A stretch of 64,000 nt of DNA from the NCBI GenBank assembly GCA_002803225.1, contig NXFV01000626.1, positions 62,001-126,000 on the forward strand, in the 5' to 3' direction. Shown here in pieces: positions 1 through 11,033 of the stretch; the first letter of the stretch is position 1, and each line of letters starts with the position of its first letter. Source of the stretch: Gamarada debralockiae (taxonomy: Eukaryota; Ascomycota; Leotiomycetes; Helotiales; Hyphodiscaceae). The translations under genes and the position numbers were made by a program. The notes under the pieces were generated by a model. It did not search any database. It saw nothing but the letters and a program-made list of their open reading frames with translations, and was not told the origin of the DNA.

Positions 1-327
1 TCAGCCAACTTGGCTGTTTGGGTTGACAGAAGACTGAGAAGTGGAGGGAGTAGATAAGCGCGCTAGAGTGGATGATCATACAACATTGTGAAGGTGTTTG
101 GAGTGAATAATGCCCTTGCACCGTGAATCCTGGTGTCTCATGTTCCATAGAAAAGAAGTTAAGAACAGCTTGAGGGCGTATCTTGACCAAACACTTATTC
201 GCTCCCTTGGCCTTTCGGGATGTTATCGGACAGCTCTCAGGCAATTACACTTGCCGATGCGCTGTGTGTAATTCAGTTCCGTGGCTTTTAAAGCCACTCC
301 TGCGTGAATTGAAGCCAAAAAGTACTG
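1..327. other. intergenic, no gene seen
   Basis: No open frame here shows protein-like composition or a known motif. It lies just downstream of the stop codon of the minus-strand PSI-domain gene and probably holds its 3' UTR. Confidence 0.5.
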
Positions 328-876
328 TCATGCTTCCCCAAGAAGTGGACTTCGTTCCGTATCTTCCTCTCTCCTCACATCAACCAATCTCAATCTCCAC
401 CCCCTCCACCAACCCGGCTGATAATATTTCCACACCCTCCACCAATCTTCCGACCTAGCCTTCCACTTCCTCTGAACCCATCTTCCAAACCTGAAACCTG
501 CAATAGCAAGACCAATCACCAAGAACGTTGATAGAACAGACACGATACAAGTTAGGAACGTGATGGTCGAGACGTGACATCCCAAGGGACGAGTTCTGAG
601 CTCCCATCTTTCCGACCAAAGTGGACATATGTCTGGGTTACTGATGGGTGCGAGAAGTTGGATTGTAGCTGTGTTGGGAACGCAGGTTGATGTCTGAGTT
701 GCTGTTAGTAGCTAGGCAAGCATACGAGTAAAGGCAAAGCTGATCCTTACTGTTGGACACCACGAGCAAAGGCCTTTGCCTAAACAACCCCAGCATTCTT
801 GTTGACCCCAGCAGTACCTCAGGAGCTCATCCGAAGTTCCGTTCCCCGGCGATTGGCCTTGCAGATCGAGGGACAT
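328..876 (-). CDS. PSI (plexin-semaphorin-integrin) domain, single-pass membrane protein
   Basis: Two exons, 876-751 and 693-328, joined across a 57-nt intron (GTAAGG donor, TACTAAC branch, CAG acceptor, phase 0), give about 163 aa. Residues 20-81 contain eight cysteines in PSI order (about C22, C28, C31, C37, C40, C46, C65, C81), with the typical SWCP core. A hydrophobic helix follows at about 84-109, then a basic, Trp-rich cytoplasmic tail ending in SPLLGEA. This matches a small fungal PSI family in which the motif ELRTRPLGC precedes the TM segment. The ATG at 876 is the first in frame after an upstream stop. No signal peptide is visible, so the TM may act as signal-anchor or a 5' exon is missing. 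Function unknown. Confidence 0.75.
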
Positions 877-1491
877 CGAGGCTTTGGGATGGTAGTTCCG
901 ATATCACTTGGAGCTTACGCACTTCTCCTGAGCTTGGAGGAGCGGAGATTTCTGCTTCTCTGGTCCCAAAATAAGGACTCTAGAGACAGCCCTCACCAGA
1001 TTTATCGACCAGAATCATGGTATTCTCTGAATTCAAATGAGCAGTTCGTTCAAGAATCACGTGTATGCCCTGTTTGGGCTTTCAATGCTGACTGAGACTC
1101 GAGATCGGTGTCGGTGTTGACGATTTCCTACGTATACGGTGGCCCTTTGGGATATTCCGTGTCATAAATCCCCTGATTCCGGCCTGTGCATATGACACCC
1201 AGGAATCTCTCCATCAATTTGAGCTCTTTGGGGAGCTACATTCCCTCCAAACTTGACACCAACTATCCTGCTCAGGATCCCCTCTAAAATGAAATGCACA
1301 CACTTAAACCCAAGTGAATTCTTCATCACTGAGAGCTGCTAAAATTAAGCGAGATCTGTCGCAGTAGAAAGTGCATTGTCGCTATGAAATTCATTGTCGT
1401 TCCCCGTACCCACTCAACACCGAAAGCTCAACCACCACGGCGTTCACATCGCCGTCATCCGTGATCTCTCGACGGGAAAATCAACGCAACG
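877..1491. other. divergent intergenic region between PSI gene and Zn2Cys6 gene
   Basis: Promoter space for two divergent genes. Short frames here are not protein-like. No repeat or RNA gene recognised. Confidence 0.5.
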
Positions 1492-4232
1492 ATGTCGAAC
1501 CTTCAAGAAATCGATCCGAGATTGAGAGATACGGCTACGGCCTTCTCTCAGCGTCCACCAGGCGCATCCCTTTCAACCACAATTGCCCCAAACCCCGCCC
1601 TTTCACCTGCTCCTCAGCATCAGCACTACCCTCCGATTCAAGATGGATCACCTCACCAAAACATTTACCCTCACACTCCTCAATCCGTCGGCAATGTGAC
1701 AGACCATGATCACGATCACGATCACGATGGAGTCAACAGCGCAAAAGATGGCGGCCCCAATGATCCGAAGCGACCAAGAGCTTGCGAAGCGTGTCGAGGT
1801 CTCAAAGTCCGCTGCGAACCTGATCCAAACAATCCTGATGGTCCTTGCAAGAGATGCAACAAGGCGAATCGTAATTGCGTAGTTACTGCGCCGAGTCGCA
1901 AGAGACAAAAGAAGACAGACAGTCGTGTCGCAGAGCTGGAGAAAAAGATTGATGCGTTGACAGCCAGTTTGAAGGCGACAAAGTCTGATTCACCTTTGCT
2001 CGGTCATGGAAGTGAGAATGGATTGGAGGATAGCATGAATACTGGTCGCACCAACCCATACCAACAGGTTACCAATGGCGGTTTCGGCTCCCCTTATGTC
2101 GCTCGCCCTGACGCGGCTCGGGTTCATTCGAACGAATGGGCTGGACATCCAAAGGCTCCTGATATGAGAAAGCCAAGTGCGCCGCCTATGGTCATGGCTG
2201 GACAAAAGAGAAAGCATATAGACGGTCGCGACTCAATGTCTGACTCCCGCTCAACTCACTCTGCCACCAGAAGATCCGTTGATACTGGCTCTGGACGTCA
2301 GGAAATTGGTTATGGCGATTCGATGTTACCGCAACAAAAGCAACCAGCCACAAATGAATATGCAGATGTTGTTGATAGGGGAGTGGTGACTGCAGATATG
2401 GCAGCAAAGATGTTCGAATGCTACGTTGAACGCATGGCTCCTCACATGCCCGCCGTTGTCTTCCCTGCAAATACCACTGCTGCTGAAGTCCGCAAGAACA
2501 AGCCTACTTTGTTTCTGGCCATTCTTGCTGCAGCTTCCGGCATGAACTATCCTCAATTGCAAAAGAGCTTAACGAAGGAAGTCATGAGCATCTTTGCAGA
2601 CCGCATCATCTGCAATGGAGAAAAGACCTTGGAGATTATTCAGGCGCTTCACGTAAGTACCCTCTGGTACTGGCCTCCAGAACACTTTGAGGAGCTCAAG
2701 TTCTACCAACTCATCCATATCGCGGCCATCATGGCTATTGACATTGGTATGGGAAAGAAGTCTAAGGCTTCCAAGACCAAGGCCGCTGGACTATGGAGAG
2801 ATCACCCATGGCGACGAACTCCTTATCCTGACCCTGAGAGTATCGAGGCTAGAAGAGCATGGTTGTCATGTTACTTCCTGTGCTGCAATGCATCAATGGG
2901 ATTGCGCCGCCCTAATCTTATCCGCTGGACTCCATTCATGGCCGACTGCGTTGAGGTGTTAGAGACTTCCCCCGAGGCCGCACCTTCTGACAAAGCCCTT
3001 TGCCAGTGGGTACGCAGCCAACATATTGCAGAGGAAATTGGAACACAATTTTCCATGGATGACCCTGTCGCAAGCGTTAGCATCGCTGACTCAAAAGTCC
3101 AATATGCTCTGAAGGGCTTTGAGAGAGATTTAGAGGTATGGAGCAGCCAGATCCCTCCAGAAGTGAAATCACGTAAGTTAATGAACATTCGCCTTGATGA
3201 AAGCACTCTAACGTAAATCTCTTAGCTGCTTTGATAATGACGGAGCATGTGGTCAATCTCTATATGCACGAAGTTGCTATGCATGTTGATCACAATGTCG
3301 ACGAGTTCAAGCCGCCATTCAGCGAAGAAGTCCTACGAGGAGGAGTTGGAGAAAAGCCGCTCACATCTTCTCATGTCGCCGCACTATCAGTCTGCCTAAA
3401 ATCCATTGATGGCATCTTCGACACCTTTCTCAAGCTCGATTCCGAGACTATCAGATGTCTTCCAGTTGCTCATTTCGTTCGAGTCGCCTACGCAGTAGTA
3501 GTCCTCATCAAGATGTATTTTGCTGCAGCAACACCGAATAGCGAGTTAGGAAAAGTCATCAACAAGGATCATATGAAAGTTGAGCAATACCTCGATGGCT
3601 TGGTGGAGATCTTCAGAGCTTCAGCTGCGGAGGAGAAGTCACGACCTGCTTCCAAATTTCTGATGGTGCTCATGATGTTGAAGACTTGGTTCCACCGCCA
3701 GAGAGAGGGCAAGTTGCCACCTACTACACATCCAGTAGAAGGTTCCACCATATTGTCGATGTCGTCAGCAGCGAAGAATGACACTGATACTCCGGCATTA
3801 ACTCCTGACAAACCACCTCAAAACAATCAACCACAACCACAACAACACGGCTACAGTCCCGCCAACACCCCTCTTCACGTTCTCAGCGATCTTGCGACCG
3901 GCAATCAAGGCAATCAAGGAGGCCCTCCATCTCGTCCCGCCGAAACCAGCTCCAACTTCCCAGCAACACCAGCCGACTGGAACCAGCAGCAATACCCGAA
4001 CTACGACCCTGCTTTGATGACTCAGAATGTGGTAGGCTTCGGCAACATGCCTATGGGCAACATCGATCCCTCTCTAGGCATGGGCCTCGGATACACAATG
4101 GGCGATGGATTCGAGCAGGCAATGGGAATGACACTCGGCGTTGGAGACTTTGGCAATTATTTTAGCGACGATACGTTCTTCAACAGCATCATGGACAGTG
4201 TTGGTGGCGGACCTGGTTTTGATGGATTCTGA
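1492..4232 (+). CDS. Zn(II)2Cys6 transcription factor, War1-like
   Basis: Exons 1492-3172 and 3226-4232 (53-nt intron, GTAAGT...TTAG, phase 1) encode about 895 aa. A canonical binuclear zinc cluster lies at about residues 98-130 (CEACRGLKVRC, then CKRC and C), with an unusually long loop (EPDPNNPDGP) and a basic RKRQKK segment. A heptad-like linker (VAELEKKIDALTASL) for dimerisation follows. The middle region with LWYWPPEHFEELKFYQ fits the fungal-specific regulatory domain. The C-terminus is Gln/Pro/Asn-rich and Gly/Met-rich, like an activation domain. A GTAAGT near 2653 is read through because the encoded peptide is conserved-looking. A (CACGAT)n run near 1710 encodes an His-Asp tract. The War1 (weak-acid response) assignment is from memory of the zinc-cluster region; target genes cannot be inferred. 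Confidence 0.85.
1707..1729 (+). repeat. hexanucleotide CACGAT microsatellite in coding sequence
   Basis: Near-perfect copies of GATCAC/CACGAT within the Zn2Cys6 gene encode alternating His-Asp just before the zinc cluster. Copy number could vary between strains in frame. Confidence 0.7.
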
Positions 4233-5083
4233 AGTGGGTTCTTCCACTGGCTTTTTGTAAAACGTTTCTCGATATCGACAGCGATGATTTTACGGAGGGG
4301 AGTTCCAAGGCGTGCACTCAGGAGTTATACTTCCGACATCATGAATATCGTTTGTTGAGGTGGATTCAGCAATGATATATCTAGCCGCATAAAACTCCTT
4401 TCAGAGCTAATACCTTATCTTCCCAAAATGACCTCAGTGATCCTGTATTGACCTCTCCTCCCTCCCCTACCCCTCTATTCGCCTATTCGGCCACCGCCGC
4501 GGGCTCTGCGATCCAAAGCCCAAGCTCCTGGCAGCTTCCCTTGGCATCAAAATTTTCTTCCTCCTCCCCACCAATCACATCTCCAATCCCTTTAACCACA
4601 AAAGTCCAACACCAAAATTCCATAGTGTTCCTCACCAATAGCTTCACGGAGCCCTCCGAAAAAGCAATTATAATTTTTTTTTCCCTGCGCATGCTGCACG
4701 AAATGGTGGGGATTGGGACACGGCGCTAATGCATTTGCAAGGATAAATTCCTCTCCGTTAGCGGCCAGAGCTCTCCTTCCAGCTGTCCCAAGTGAGAGAT
4801 GGAGCGGAGGGTCGAGCTGCTGATATATTGATGCTTTCCCTCTTTCTTTTCAATTGGGTATACTTTTGCTTTTGCTATCATTATACGTCCGTTCATATTC
4901 ATTTTTAAATTTTGGGTGTCTGATTTGAGAGCATTGGTCTCGTGCTCAACAATTGGCCGCGGGCAGTGACGCAATTTACCCCGCCAAAGCCGTGTCTCGA
5001 GTCATTCTGCTCCGAGATTCGACAACATATATTACCTTTTAAACGCCAACTCCACTGCATCGTGCGAGGAGAAAGGAGGAAAG
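4233..5083. other. intergenic, 3' UTR and promoter
   Basis: Pyrimidine-rich and T-rich tracts near 4450-4690 and AT-rich sequence near 4850-4910. No coding potential recognised on either strand. Probably the 3' end of the Zn2Cys6 gene and the promoter and leader of the MFS gene. Confidence 0.5.
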
Positions 5084-6868
5084 ATGTCGCTTTTACAGAG
5101 AGTTACATCAGTAGAGCAGTTGTCTCCTGAGAGAGGACGTTCGCCATCTGGGCAAGATTCACCTCGAGATCGCAAATTGAGCTTCAGTCCGCTACCGGGC
5201 GATTGGGAACCTCGGGTGCTTCATGAGCATGTGCAGCCCATTGGGGCTTTTGAGGTTCCTAAGTCGAAGAGGATATGTTCGTTTTCCATCCCCATTCCCC
5301 CTTTCACCTCCATCTTAACTCCCATTCCGCAATGAAAACTCCAATTGCTGATTGGCGATTGAAATGTAGTGCAAGTAACCGTAGCAGTAATATACTGCCT
5401 CTTCGCGGCCGGAATCGTCTTTGGCTACGCAGCCCTCAAACCCGTCCTGATCCGCGAACATGTTTATCGAAACCTCTGCACGAAAGAAGAGTTGGAAAAA
5501 GGAGTGCGGACGTGCTATGAGCAGGAAATACATCTGAACTTGATGTTCACGGTAGCGGCTGTTGGGACGAACGTTGCTGCTCTCCCAATTGGAACTATAC
5601 TCGATTCCTTCGGTCCTCAAGTGTGTGGAATTATTGGGAGCTTCTTCCTGGCTGTTGGGGCTATATTATTTGCTTTTGCATGGCAATTGCCTTTTGATGG
5701 CTATATACCTGGCTATCTCTTTCTCGCACTGGGCGGACCATTTGTCTTTATCTCATCCTTCCAACTATCCAATGCTTTCCCCAAGCATTCCGGCCTCATA
5801 TTAGCTCTCCTAACAGGCGCATTCGATTCCTCCAGCGCTGTATTCCTCGTCTACCGCATGATCTACCAATGGAGCAACGGAACATTCTGGCCAAAATACT
5901 TCTTCCTCTGCTATCTCACGGTCCCGGCCATGATCTTGGTTGTTCAAGTCTTCCTCATGCCCACCGCATCCTACAAGACGGTCGGCGAGCTGGTTCGTCA
6001 GGTCGAGGAGGCGGATGATGGCTTTGACGATCAGATGGATGAGACGACCGCTCTGCTCCGCGACGAGCGAAGGCAGCACCAACAATCTGTTGTATCTGAG
6101 ATCGCGGATCTTTTGGGCTCAAAATCGGGTGGCAAGCATCTCAAGCAGGAAGAGCGCAAGAATAAAATCTCAGGCGTGTGGGGAGCTATGCATGGGAAGA
6201 GCGTGAAGGAACAGGTTCTTTCGCCATGGTTTGTCCTCATTACTCTCTTCACTGTCATTCAGATGACGCGCATCAACTACTTCGTTGCAACGATTCGACC
6301 ACAGTATGAATATATTCTTGGATCGTACCAGAAAGCCGTGGAAATCAACACGTTCTTCGATGTCGCCCTCCCTCTTGGTGGTGTCCTTTCTATCCCTTTC
6401 ATTGGGCTAATTTTGGATAACACAAGCACACTGTTTGTGCTCTCCGCTCTCGTCACGATCGCTACTACCATTGGCGTCCTAGGCTGCTTGCCTTACACCT
6501 GGGCCGCATACGCCAATGTCTCTCTCTTCGTGCTGTACCGACCTTTTTACTACACCACCGTATCCGATTACGCCGCCAAAGTCTTTGGATTCCGCACTTT
6601 TGGCACTGTCTATGGCTTCGTTATTTGTCTGGCTGGACTGTTCAATTTTACCCAAAGTGGTTTGGACGCGCTGTGCCACAAAGTCTTCAACAACAACCCG
6701 ATTCCGGTGAACTTGATCCTGCTTGGCACGGCGCTGGTAGTGGGTGTGTCGTTGTGTGCGTTCGTGGGAATTAGTTCGTACAGAATCCGGAGACAGGGGT
6801 TGGAGCATGAGGCGGAGTATACAAGGGAGACAGTAATGCCTGGTGCGCAGAGCCCGGAAAGATTGTGA
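5084..6868 (+). CDS. MFS transporter, FMP42/SLC43-like
   Basis: Exons 5084-5276 and 5370-6868 (93-nt intron, donor GTTCGT, acceptor TGTAG, phase 1) encode about 563 aa. A roughly 63-residue hydrophilic N-terminus rich in Ser/Pro precedes twelve predicted hydrophobic segments. The first begins at ILQVTVAVIYCLFAAG and is followed by an external Cys-containing loop. A long charged cytoplasmic loop (about residues 275-350, with acidic then Lys-rich patches) separates the two six-helix halves. This arrangement resembles fungal FMP42-like carriers, related to the animal SLC43 amino-acid facilitators. The substrate is not known; a role in amino-acid movement is only an analogy. The weak donor was chosen because it alone restores frame and a continuous first helix. 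Confidence 0.85.
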
Positions 6869-7227
6869 AGTTGGATATTTGTGGTTGGTTGACAGGTTGA
6901 GATTGGATATCCATCATATTTTGGGGCATAGCATGGAGTTTGATTTGGGAGGCTAGGAATGCAAAATTTTATTTTGGTGTGGGGTATTTGAACTCTGCAT
7001 TTGTATGCGAGATCTAGAACCAGATTATCAGAATGGCCAAATTCAAAGGATACCGAATGAGATCTTGAGACTGGCTTCAATTGATGATTGGAAGTGGGAT
7101 CTCCAATTTCCCACAAGACCACGATTAGGGCCTCAATGCTCCGTTCTGGATTGGGGGTTGCAACTTTGTGCCGAATTGTTGTTCGAGTGGAAGTGCCATG
7201 GGCCTGCGACTTGACATACTGAATGCT
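6869..7227. other. convergent 3' intergenic region
   Basis: Lies between the ends of the plus-strand MFS gene and the minus-strand aldolase gene. No gene or repeat recognised. Confidence 0.5.
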
Positions 7228-8385
7228 TCAACTCAGAGAGTCCAACGGTGGCTTCTTCGTAGCAGTATCATCGTTGTGACCATGGCCCCGAATCCATTCG
7301 TCTAGCCTGCCTTGTAACGGAAACGGGGGCGGTCGAGAAATGTTCTTCGGATCCCACAGCTTGGTTATCTGTGGGTTGGGGTTTTTTCCTGGGTGAAAGT
7401 GGCAGTCCAGGAGAATTTCCACCTCAGGTGCGTCGGCCAACATGACAGCCGTGGGCTTCTTCAAACAAATCTTTACGCGTGGATAATGAGGCAGCTCAGC
7501 AATGAATTGGCCAGCAATTCTGATCTCCTCTTCGCGATCGTCATGCCTCCATTGGGGGATGATGAAGTACTGTATTATGCGTAAGCCAACATGGCTAGCG
7601 AGAGCTTCCAGAGTCTGAAAAGATGATTCCTCAATTGTCTGATTATAATGTTAGCTTCGGTTTTCGAGAATATGTCTATGACGGGATTGGCAGCTTACCT
7701 TTACTACCACCTCTTCCAATTCGGGGTAAAGATCTCTCTCGGTGCTCCATTGGTCGATCTCAATATCCGTCACGACAATCTGCTTGGCAAGACGTTCGTT
7801 TGAATTCACTCCTATAAGAGTCGGAATTCTCAGACCATGGAGGGCAAGTCCCATGCTGTAATGATCGGCAACGCCCCTAGAATAGACACTACCAGAGTAC
7901 AAGCAGGTACCAACAAGACTGACACCTGTTCCTATGAGAGAAGCTTTCGGCAGCGTTATATTAAGTTCCAACAAACGAATCATGGATGTATCAAGGATTG
8001 GCTTCCACTCGTTGAAGTTTGCCAGATTGGCGTTGGACTTTTGGTCAGGTGTAAGTGAAGTTAGGTGCCCCACCAGATAGTCAAAAAATTGCCTCATTGT
8101 TGAAAGATTCGTAGTGACATTGAAGGCTCCGATAGCCTCGAGGATTGCTTTGCTCAAAGTTCCATAATGAATAGTGCTTCCATTGACCGCGTCTTCTACA
8201 GATGCAGTCTCAAAGGGCTGTCGAAGTGATATTGTTACTGAGATCAGTACTGGCTGAACTTTTCCGGCTCTTCCCCAGGCGTCTCTCCCAACTTTAATAG
8301 TGGCCTGGAGGTTCCGGACACGGATCGTTGCATGTGGTTCTCCCGCCGCAGCAGCAATTGCCCAACAGGTTTGGATCTCTTGCAT
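7228..8385 (-). CDS. dihydroneopterin aldolase, tandem FolB domains
   Basis: Exons 8385-7699 and 7638-7228 (60-nt intron, GTAAGC...CAG, phase 0) give about 365 aa. Two FolB-type domains can be seen. The first (residues about 18-120) carries IRVRNLQATIKVGRDAWGR and the Tyr-Gly-Thr-Leu stretch. The second (about 150-275) carries LRIPTLIGVNSNERLAKQ, DIEIDQW and the EESSFQTLEALAS helix. Dihydroneopterin aldolase makes 6-hydroxymethyl-dihydropterin plus glycolaldehyde in folate synthesis. In most fungi this activity is the N-terminal part of the trifunctional FOL1 protein; no pyrophosphokinase or dihydropteroate synthase domain follows here. The C-terminal about 60 residues are low in recognisable motifs. 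Cytosolic or mitochondrial location cannot be told. Confidence 0.85.
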
Positions 8386-8887
8386 CTTCTGAATTCTGTG
8401 ACGAGACTGACGACTCTGGGCAGGATGAGAAGCAGGAAATATCAGATGCTGAGATAAGTGAATAGGAGATATACGACAAGGTACTTGTCGCTGCGTATAG
8501 AAAAAGTGGAGGTAAAGTTAAGAGACCCGACAAATTATAAAACCAGACACAATTGCCGAATTTGTCACCGCCTTTGCTGATCACGTGTTGCGATGAGAAA
8601 CTCACCTCAACCTCCCTACTCTTCCCACCAATACAGGACGGAGAAGATTCCAAGGCACTTAAGCACACAATTTTCATCTACATATGGGACTCGAGGTAGC
8701 AAGTAATACTACATTTGAAGCAAGTAACAAAGTGGAGGCTATGTAGCTCTCATGCTTGAGGAACGCCAGATAACTCCCTCCTGCCTGCCTCCTTCCCAGA
8801 CTTCATATCCCAAAGTCTCAATACCAGTACCCTCCAGTGCGCCAGGCTAATTTCAAACTCCCAGCCCAGTTTCAAGCCCTTCATTTC
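8386..8887. other. intergenic region upstream of aldolase gene
   Basis: Contains the aldolase promoter (a CACGTG-containing TCACGTG near 8580) and the 3' UTR of the ING gene. Nothing else recognised. Confidence 0.45.
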
Positions 8888-10177
8888 CTATTTCTTCATG
8901 TTCTTTGTGCAAACGGGACAGATCCATGTCCCAACCGGCTCACTCTTTAGGCCGACGCAGCTCCAATGAAACCATTCATACGGACAGCTCTCATTGTCAC
9001 AGGCAACCATATCGCCATAACTGACGCTCTGGCAGGTGCAGTACTTCTTGTCGTCTCCACCTTCCTCATCATCGACGTCAGCCATATCATCGTCTCCATC
9101 GCCATCCTTATTCGTTGCCGGGGGTGTGACTGCCTCGTCATCTTCCTCCACAGATCCAGTTTCCGCATCACTAAGGTCGCTATCGTTTGTAGACGAGGGA
9201 GAGTTCTTGTTGCCTGTGCGCTTGACACGGCTGAGACTGGATTTGCCAGGTTTACTCTTACGAGGCACACCACTCTGTCTGCTTCCTTGCGGCGCAACCT
9301 TCTTGTTCGCAAGCCCCTTCTGTGATGCTCGGGGTCCTGCGCTTCCTGCTCTGCCGCCAGATGGCGTGCCAGCTCTCGGTGTACCAGGAGTGAGTGATGA
9401 ATGGCGGGCAAGACCGCTTGTGCTTGTAGAGATTCCCACCCCTCCCGTCAACTTTTGTCGCTTTATTGCTGCAGCGCCGAGAGAAGCCTCTCTAGCTTGT
9501 CGCTGCTGGAGCAATATGGCAGCCGGGGTTGCCGGTGCAGAAGAGCTTCCAGACAGATGATGAGTTTGAACTTGTGCGGGAAGAGTTCTCACAGGATGTT
9601 GGTTGGGATGCCGTGCGTGCATGCCAGCGGGGTTGTTAATCGTACTGAGGGGCATTGAAGCGGCACTCGGCTCAGCGCGAGGCGCACGTTCGTGAGTTGG
9701 TGGTCGCAAGAGTGATGGGATATCAGGATCGTTGGGGAATTCTCCTCGATCCTGTAGAGCTTTTATCTGCTTGTCGAGATGCCGAGTGTGTTTGTCGATG
9801 ACTAGTTGTGTCTTCGTAGTCAATGCGATCTTCTCCGCCTGCAACAACTGTGCTTTGTCGTAGTTTTCTTTGATCATTCTAGATAGTTGTTCTTCCTTAG
9901 GATTTGCTTGCTGAGAACCGTTCACACGAAGCCACTTTTGGATCGCGCCGTCGTATTTGTTGATGGCGGAGAGGCAAACCTGCATCTCTCTATCCTTTTC
10001 CGCGATCTCCTCCTGCATGAAAGCGATCTCAGCTGGCAGGTTGGCGACTCGATTCATCCAGTCATCGAGAACTGCCGCGCAGTCTTGTTGTTCGATTTGA
10101 GGCATATTTCTGGTGCCGTGTCCGTTGACGAAATCGATAGAGAGGTCGTCTCTACCCACTCTACCGTGTCTAGGCAT
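8888..10177 (-). CDS. ING-family PHD-finger chromatin protein
   Basis: One exon of 429 aa from the ATG at 10177. An in-frame ATG at 10237 would add 20 hydrophobic/Pro residues with no family resemblance, so the shorter start is preferred. The N-terminal ING helical region spans about residues 30-150 ([16 protein letters not shown] through [14 protein letters not shown]). A low-complexity Ala/Ser/Lys-rich linker and an acidic stretch follow. A C-terminal C4HC3 PHD finger ([28 protein letters not shown]) ends at the last residues. ING PHD fingers read H3K4me3 and recruit acetyltransferase or deacetylase complexes (Yng1/NuA3, Yng2/NuA4, Pho23/Rpd3L in yeast). Which complex this one serves cannot be told from sequence alone. 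It is divergent from a HOS2-type deacetylase. Confidence 0.9.
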   Translation of the reverse strand: MPRHGRVGRDDLSIDFVNGHGTRNMPQIEQQDCAAVLDDWMNRVANLPAEIAFMQEEIAEKDREMQVCLSAINKYDGAIQKWLRVNGSQQANPKEEQLSRMIKENYDKAQLLQAEKIALTTKTQLVIDKHTRHLDKQIKALQDRGEFPNDPDIPSLLRPPTHERAPRAEPSAASMPLSTINNPAGMHARHPNQHPVRTLPAQVQTHHLSGSSSAPATPAAILLQQRQAREASLGAAAIKRQKLTGGVGISTSTSGLARHSSLTPGTPRAGTPSGGRAGSAGPRASQKGLANKKVAPQGSRQSGVPRKSKPGKSSLSRVKRTGNKNSPSSTNDSDLSDAETGSVEEDDEAVTPPATNKDGDGDDDMADVDDEEGGDDKKYCTCQSVSYGDMVACDNESCPYEWFHWSCVGLKSEPVGTWICPVCTKNMKK

Positions 10178-11033
10178 GATTGTTAATGGCAGTGGGGGAG
10201 GTGGCGCAAAGAGGAATACACGAAAAGCAAAGTGCAAAAAAGGATAAACGATTCATGAAGGCTGTAAAAGTTCGTTTAGGGTAATGCTTACCTTTGAAGA
10301 GAAAATTTGCGCGGCCTTGCTATTTTCAGAGCCCTAGACGCTCGGATGGCGATGGTGTGAATTTTGATAAATAATGAGTGGCAGGGAAAGTGACGAGACG
10401 AGAAGGCGCGATGGGGTGTGGGTGCATTTCTCAGCCTTGTCTTTAGAGCTACGCTAGAACACTTCTGGAGTACCGAAGTGAGCCTCTTCAAATCGCCCAT
10501 TTGAAGTGAACAAACTACTCATTTGCGCCGAGCAACACACTCATCCGAATCTTCTCAATAACGGTTCAAGGACAGCCATAGATTCTGGTGACAGTTTCTT
10601 TCTTCAAGGCAGCAGAGAGCGACACTAGAATTCAACTTGCGCTTCATTCACGACAAATCCTCTGACAATCATCGATCTATCCACACATCTAATCGCCCCC
10701 AGCCCTCCTTACGACACCCAAAGACGACGACAAGAGTGTGCGAAAGAATACGTGCCCAAACACACTCGAAATCTGCACCCTTGATTGATCTTCCTTTGAT
10801 CTACGATACCGTACTCTTCCCACGATAAGCAACCTCGAAAGTTCTTCCCCCCTGAGCTCTAGATCCGTCACCCGCGGCTTTCTTGATCTGATTCCTCCGC
10901 GGAGACAGGTCGCGCGCAATCTAGATCACAGTGTACGGTGTCTGGGGATTTGGCAGAACATATAAGGAGGTAGAAAATCTATTTGGCAATAATTCCGTGA
11001 CCTCATGCAGCTGGACAAGGTTCGGTGACGAAG
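10178..11033. other. shared divergent promoter of ING and HOS2 genes
   Basis: 856 bp separate the two start codons. Short frames on both strands look like chance. No repeat recognised. Confidence 0.5.

Noticed and set aside
2653..2680. GTAAGT...CCAG that looks like a short intron in the War1-like gene
   Set aside because: Too short (28 nt), and reading through gives the conserved-looking LWYWPPEHFEELKF.
10288..10500. 70-codon minus-strand frame upstream of the ING gene
   Set aside because: Basic, low-information translation in a divergent promoter; no start context or motif.
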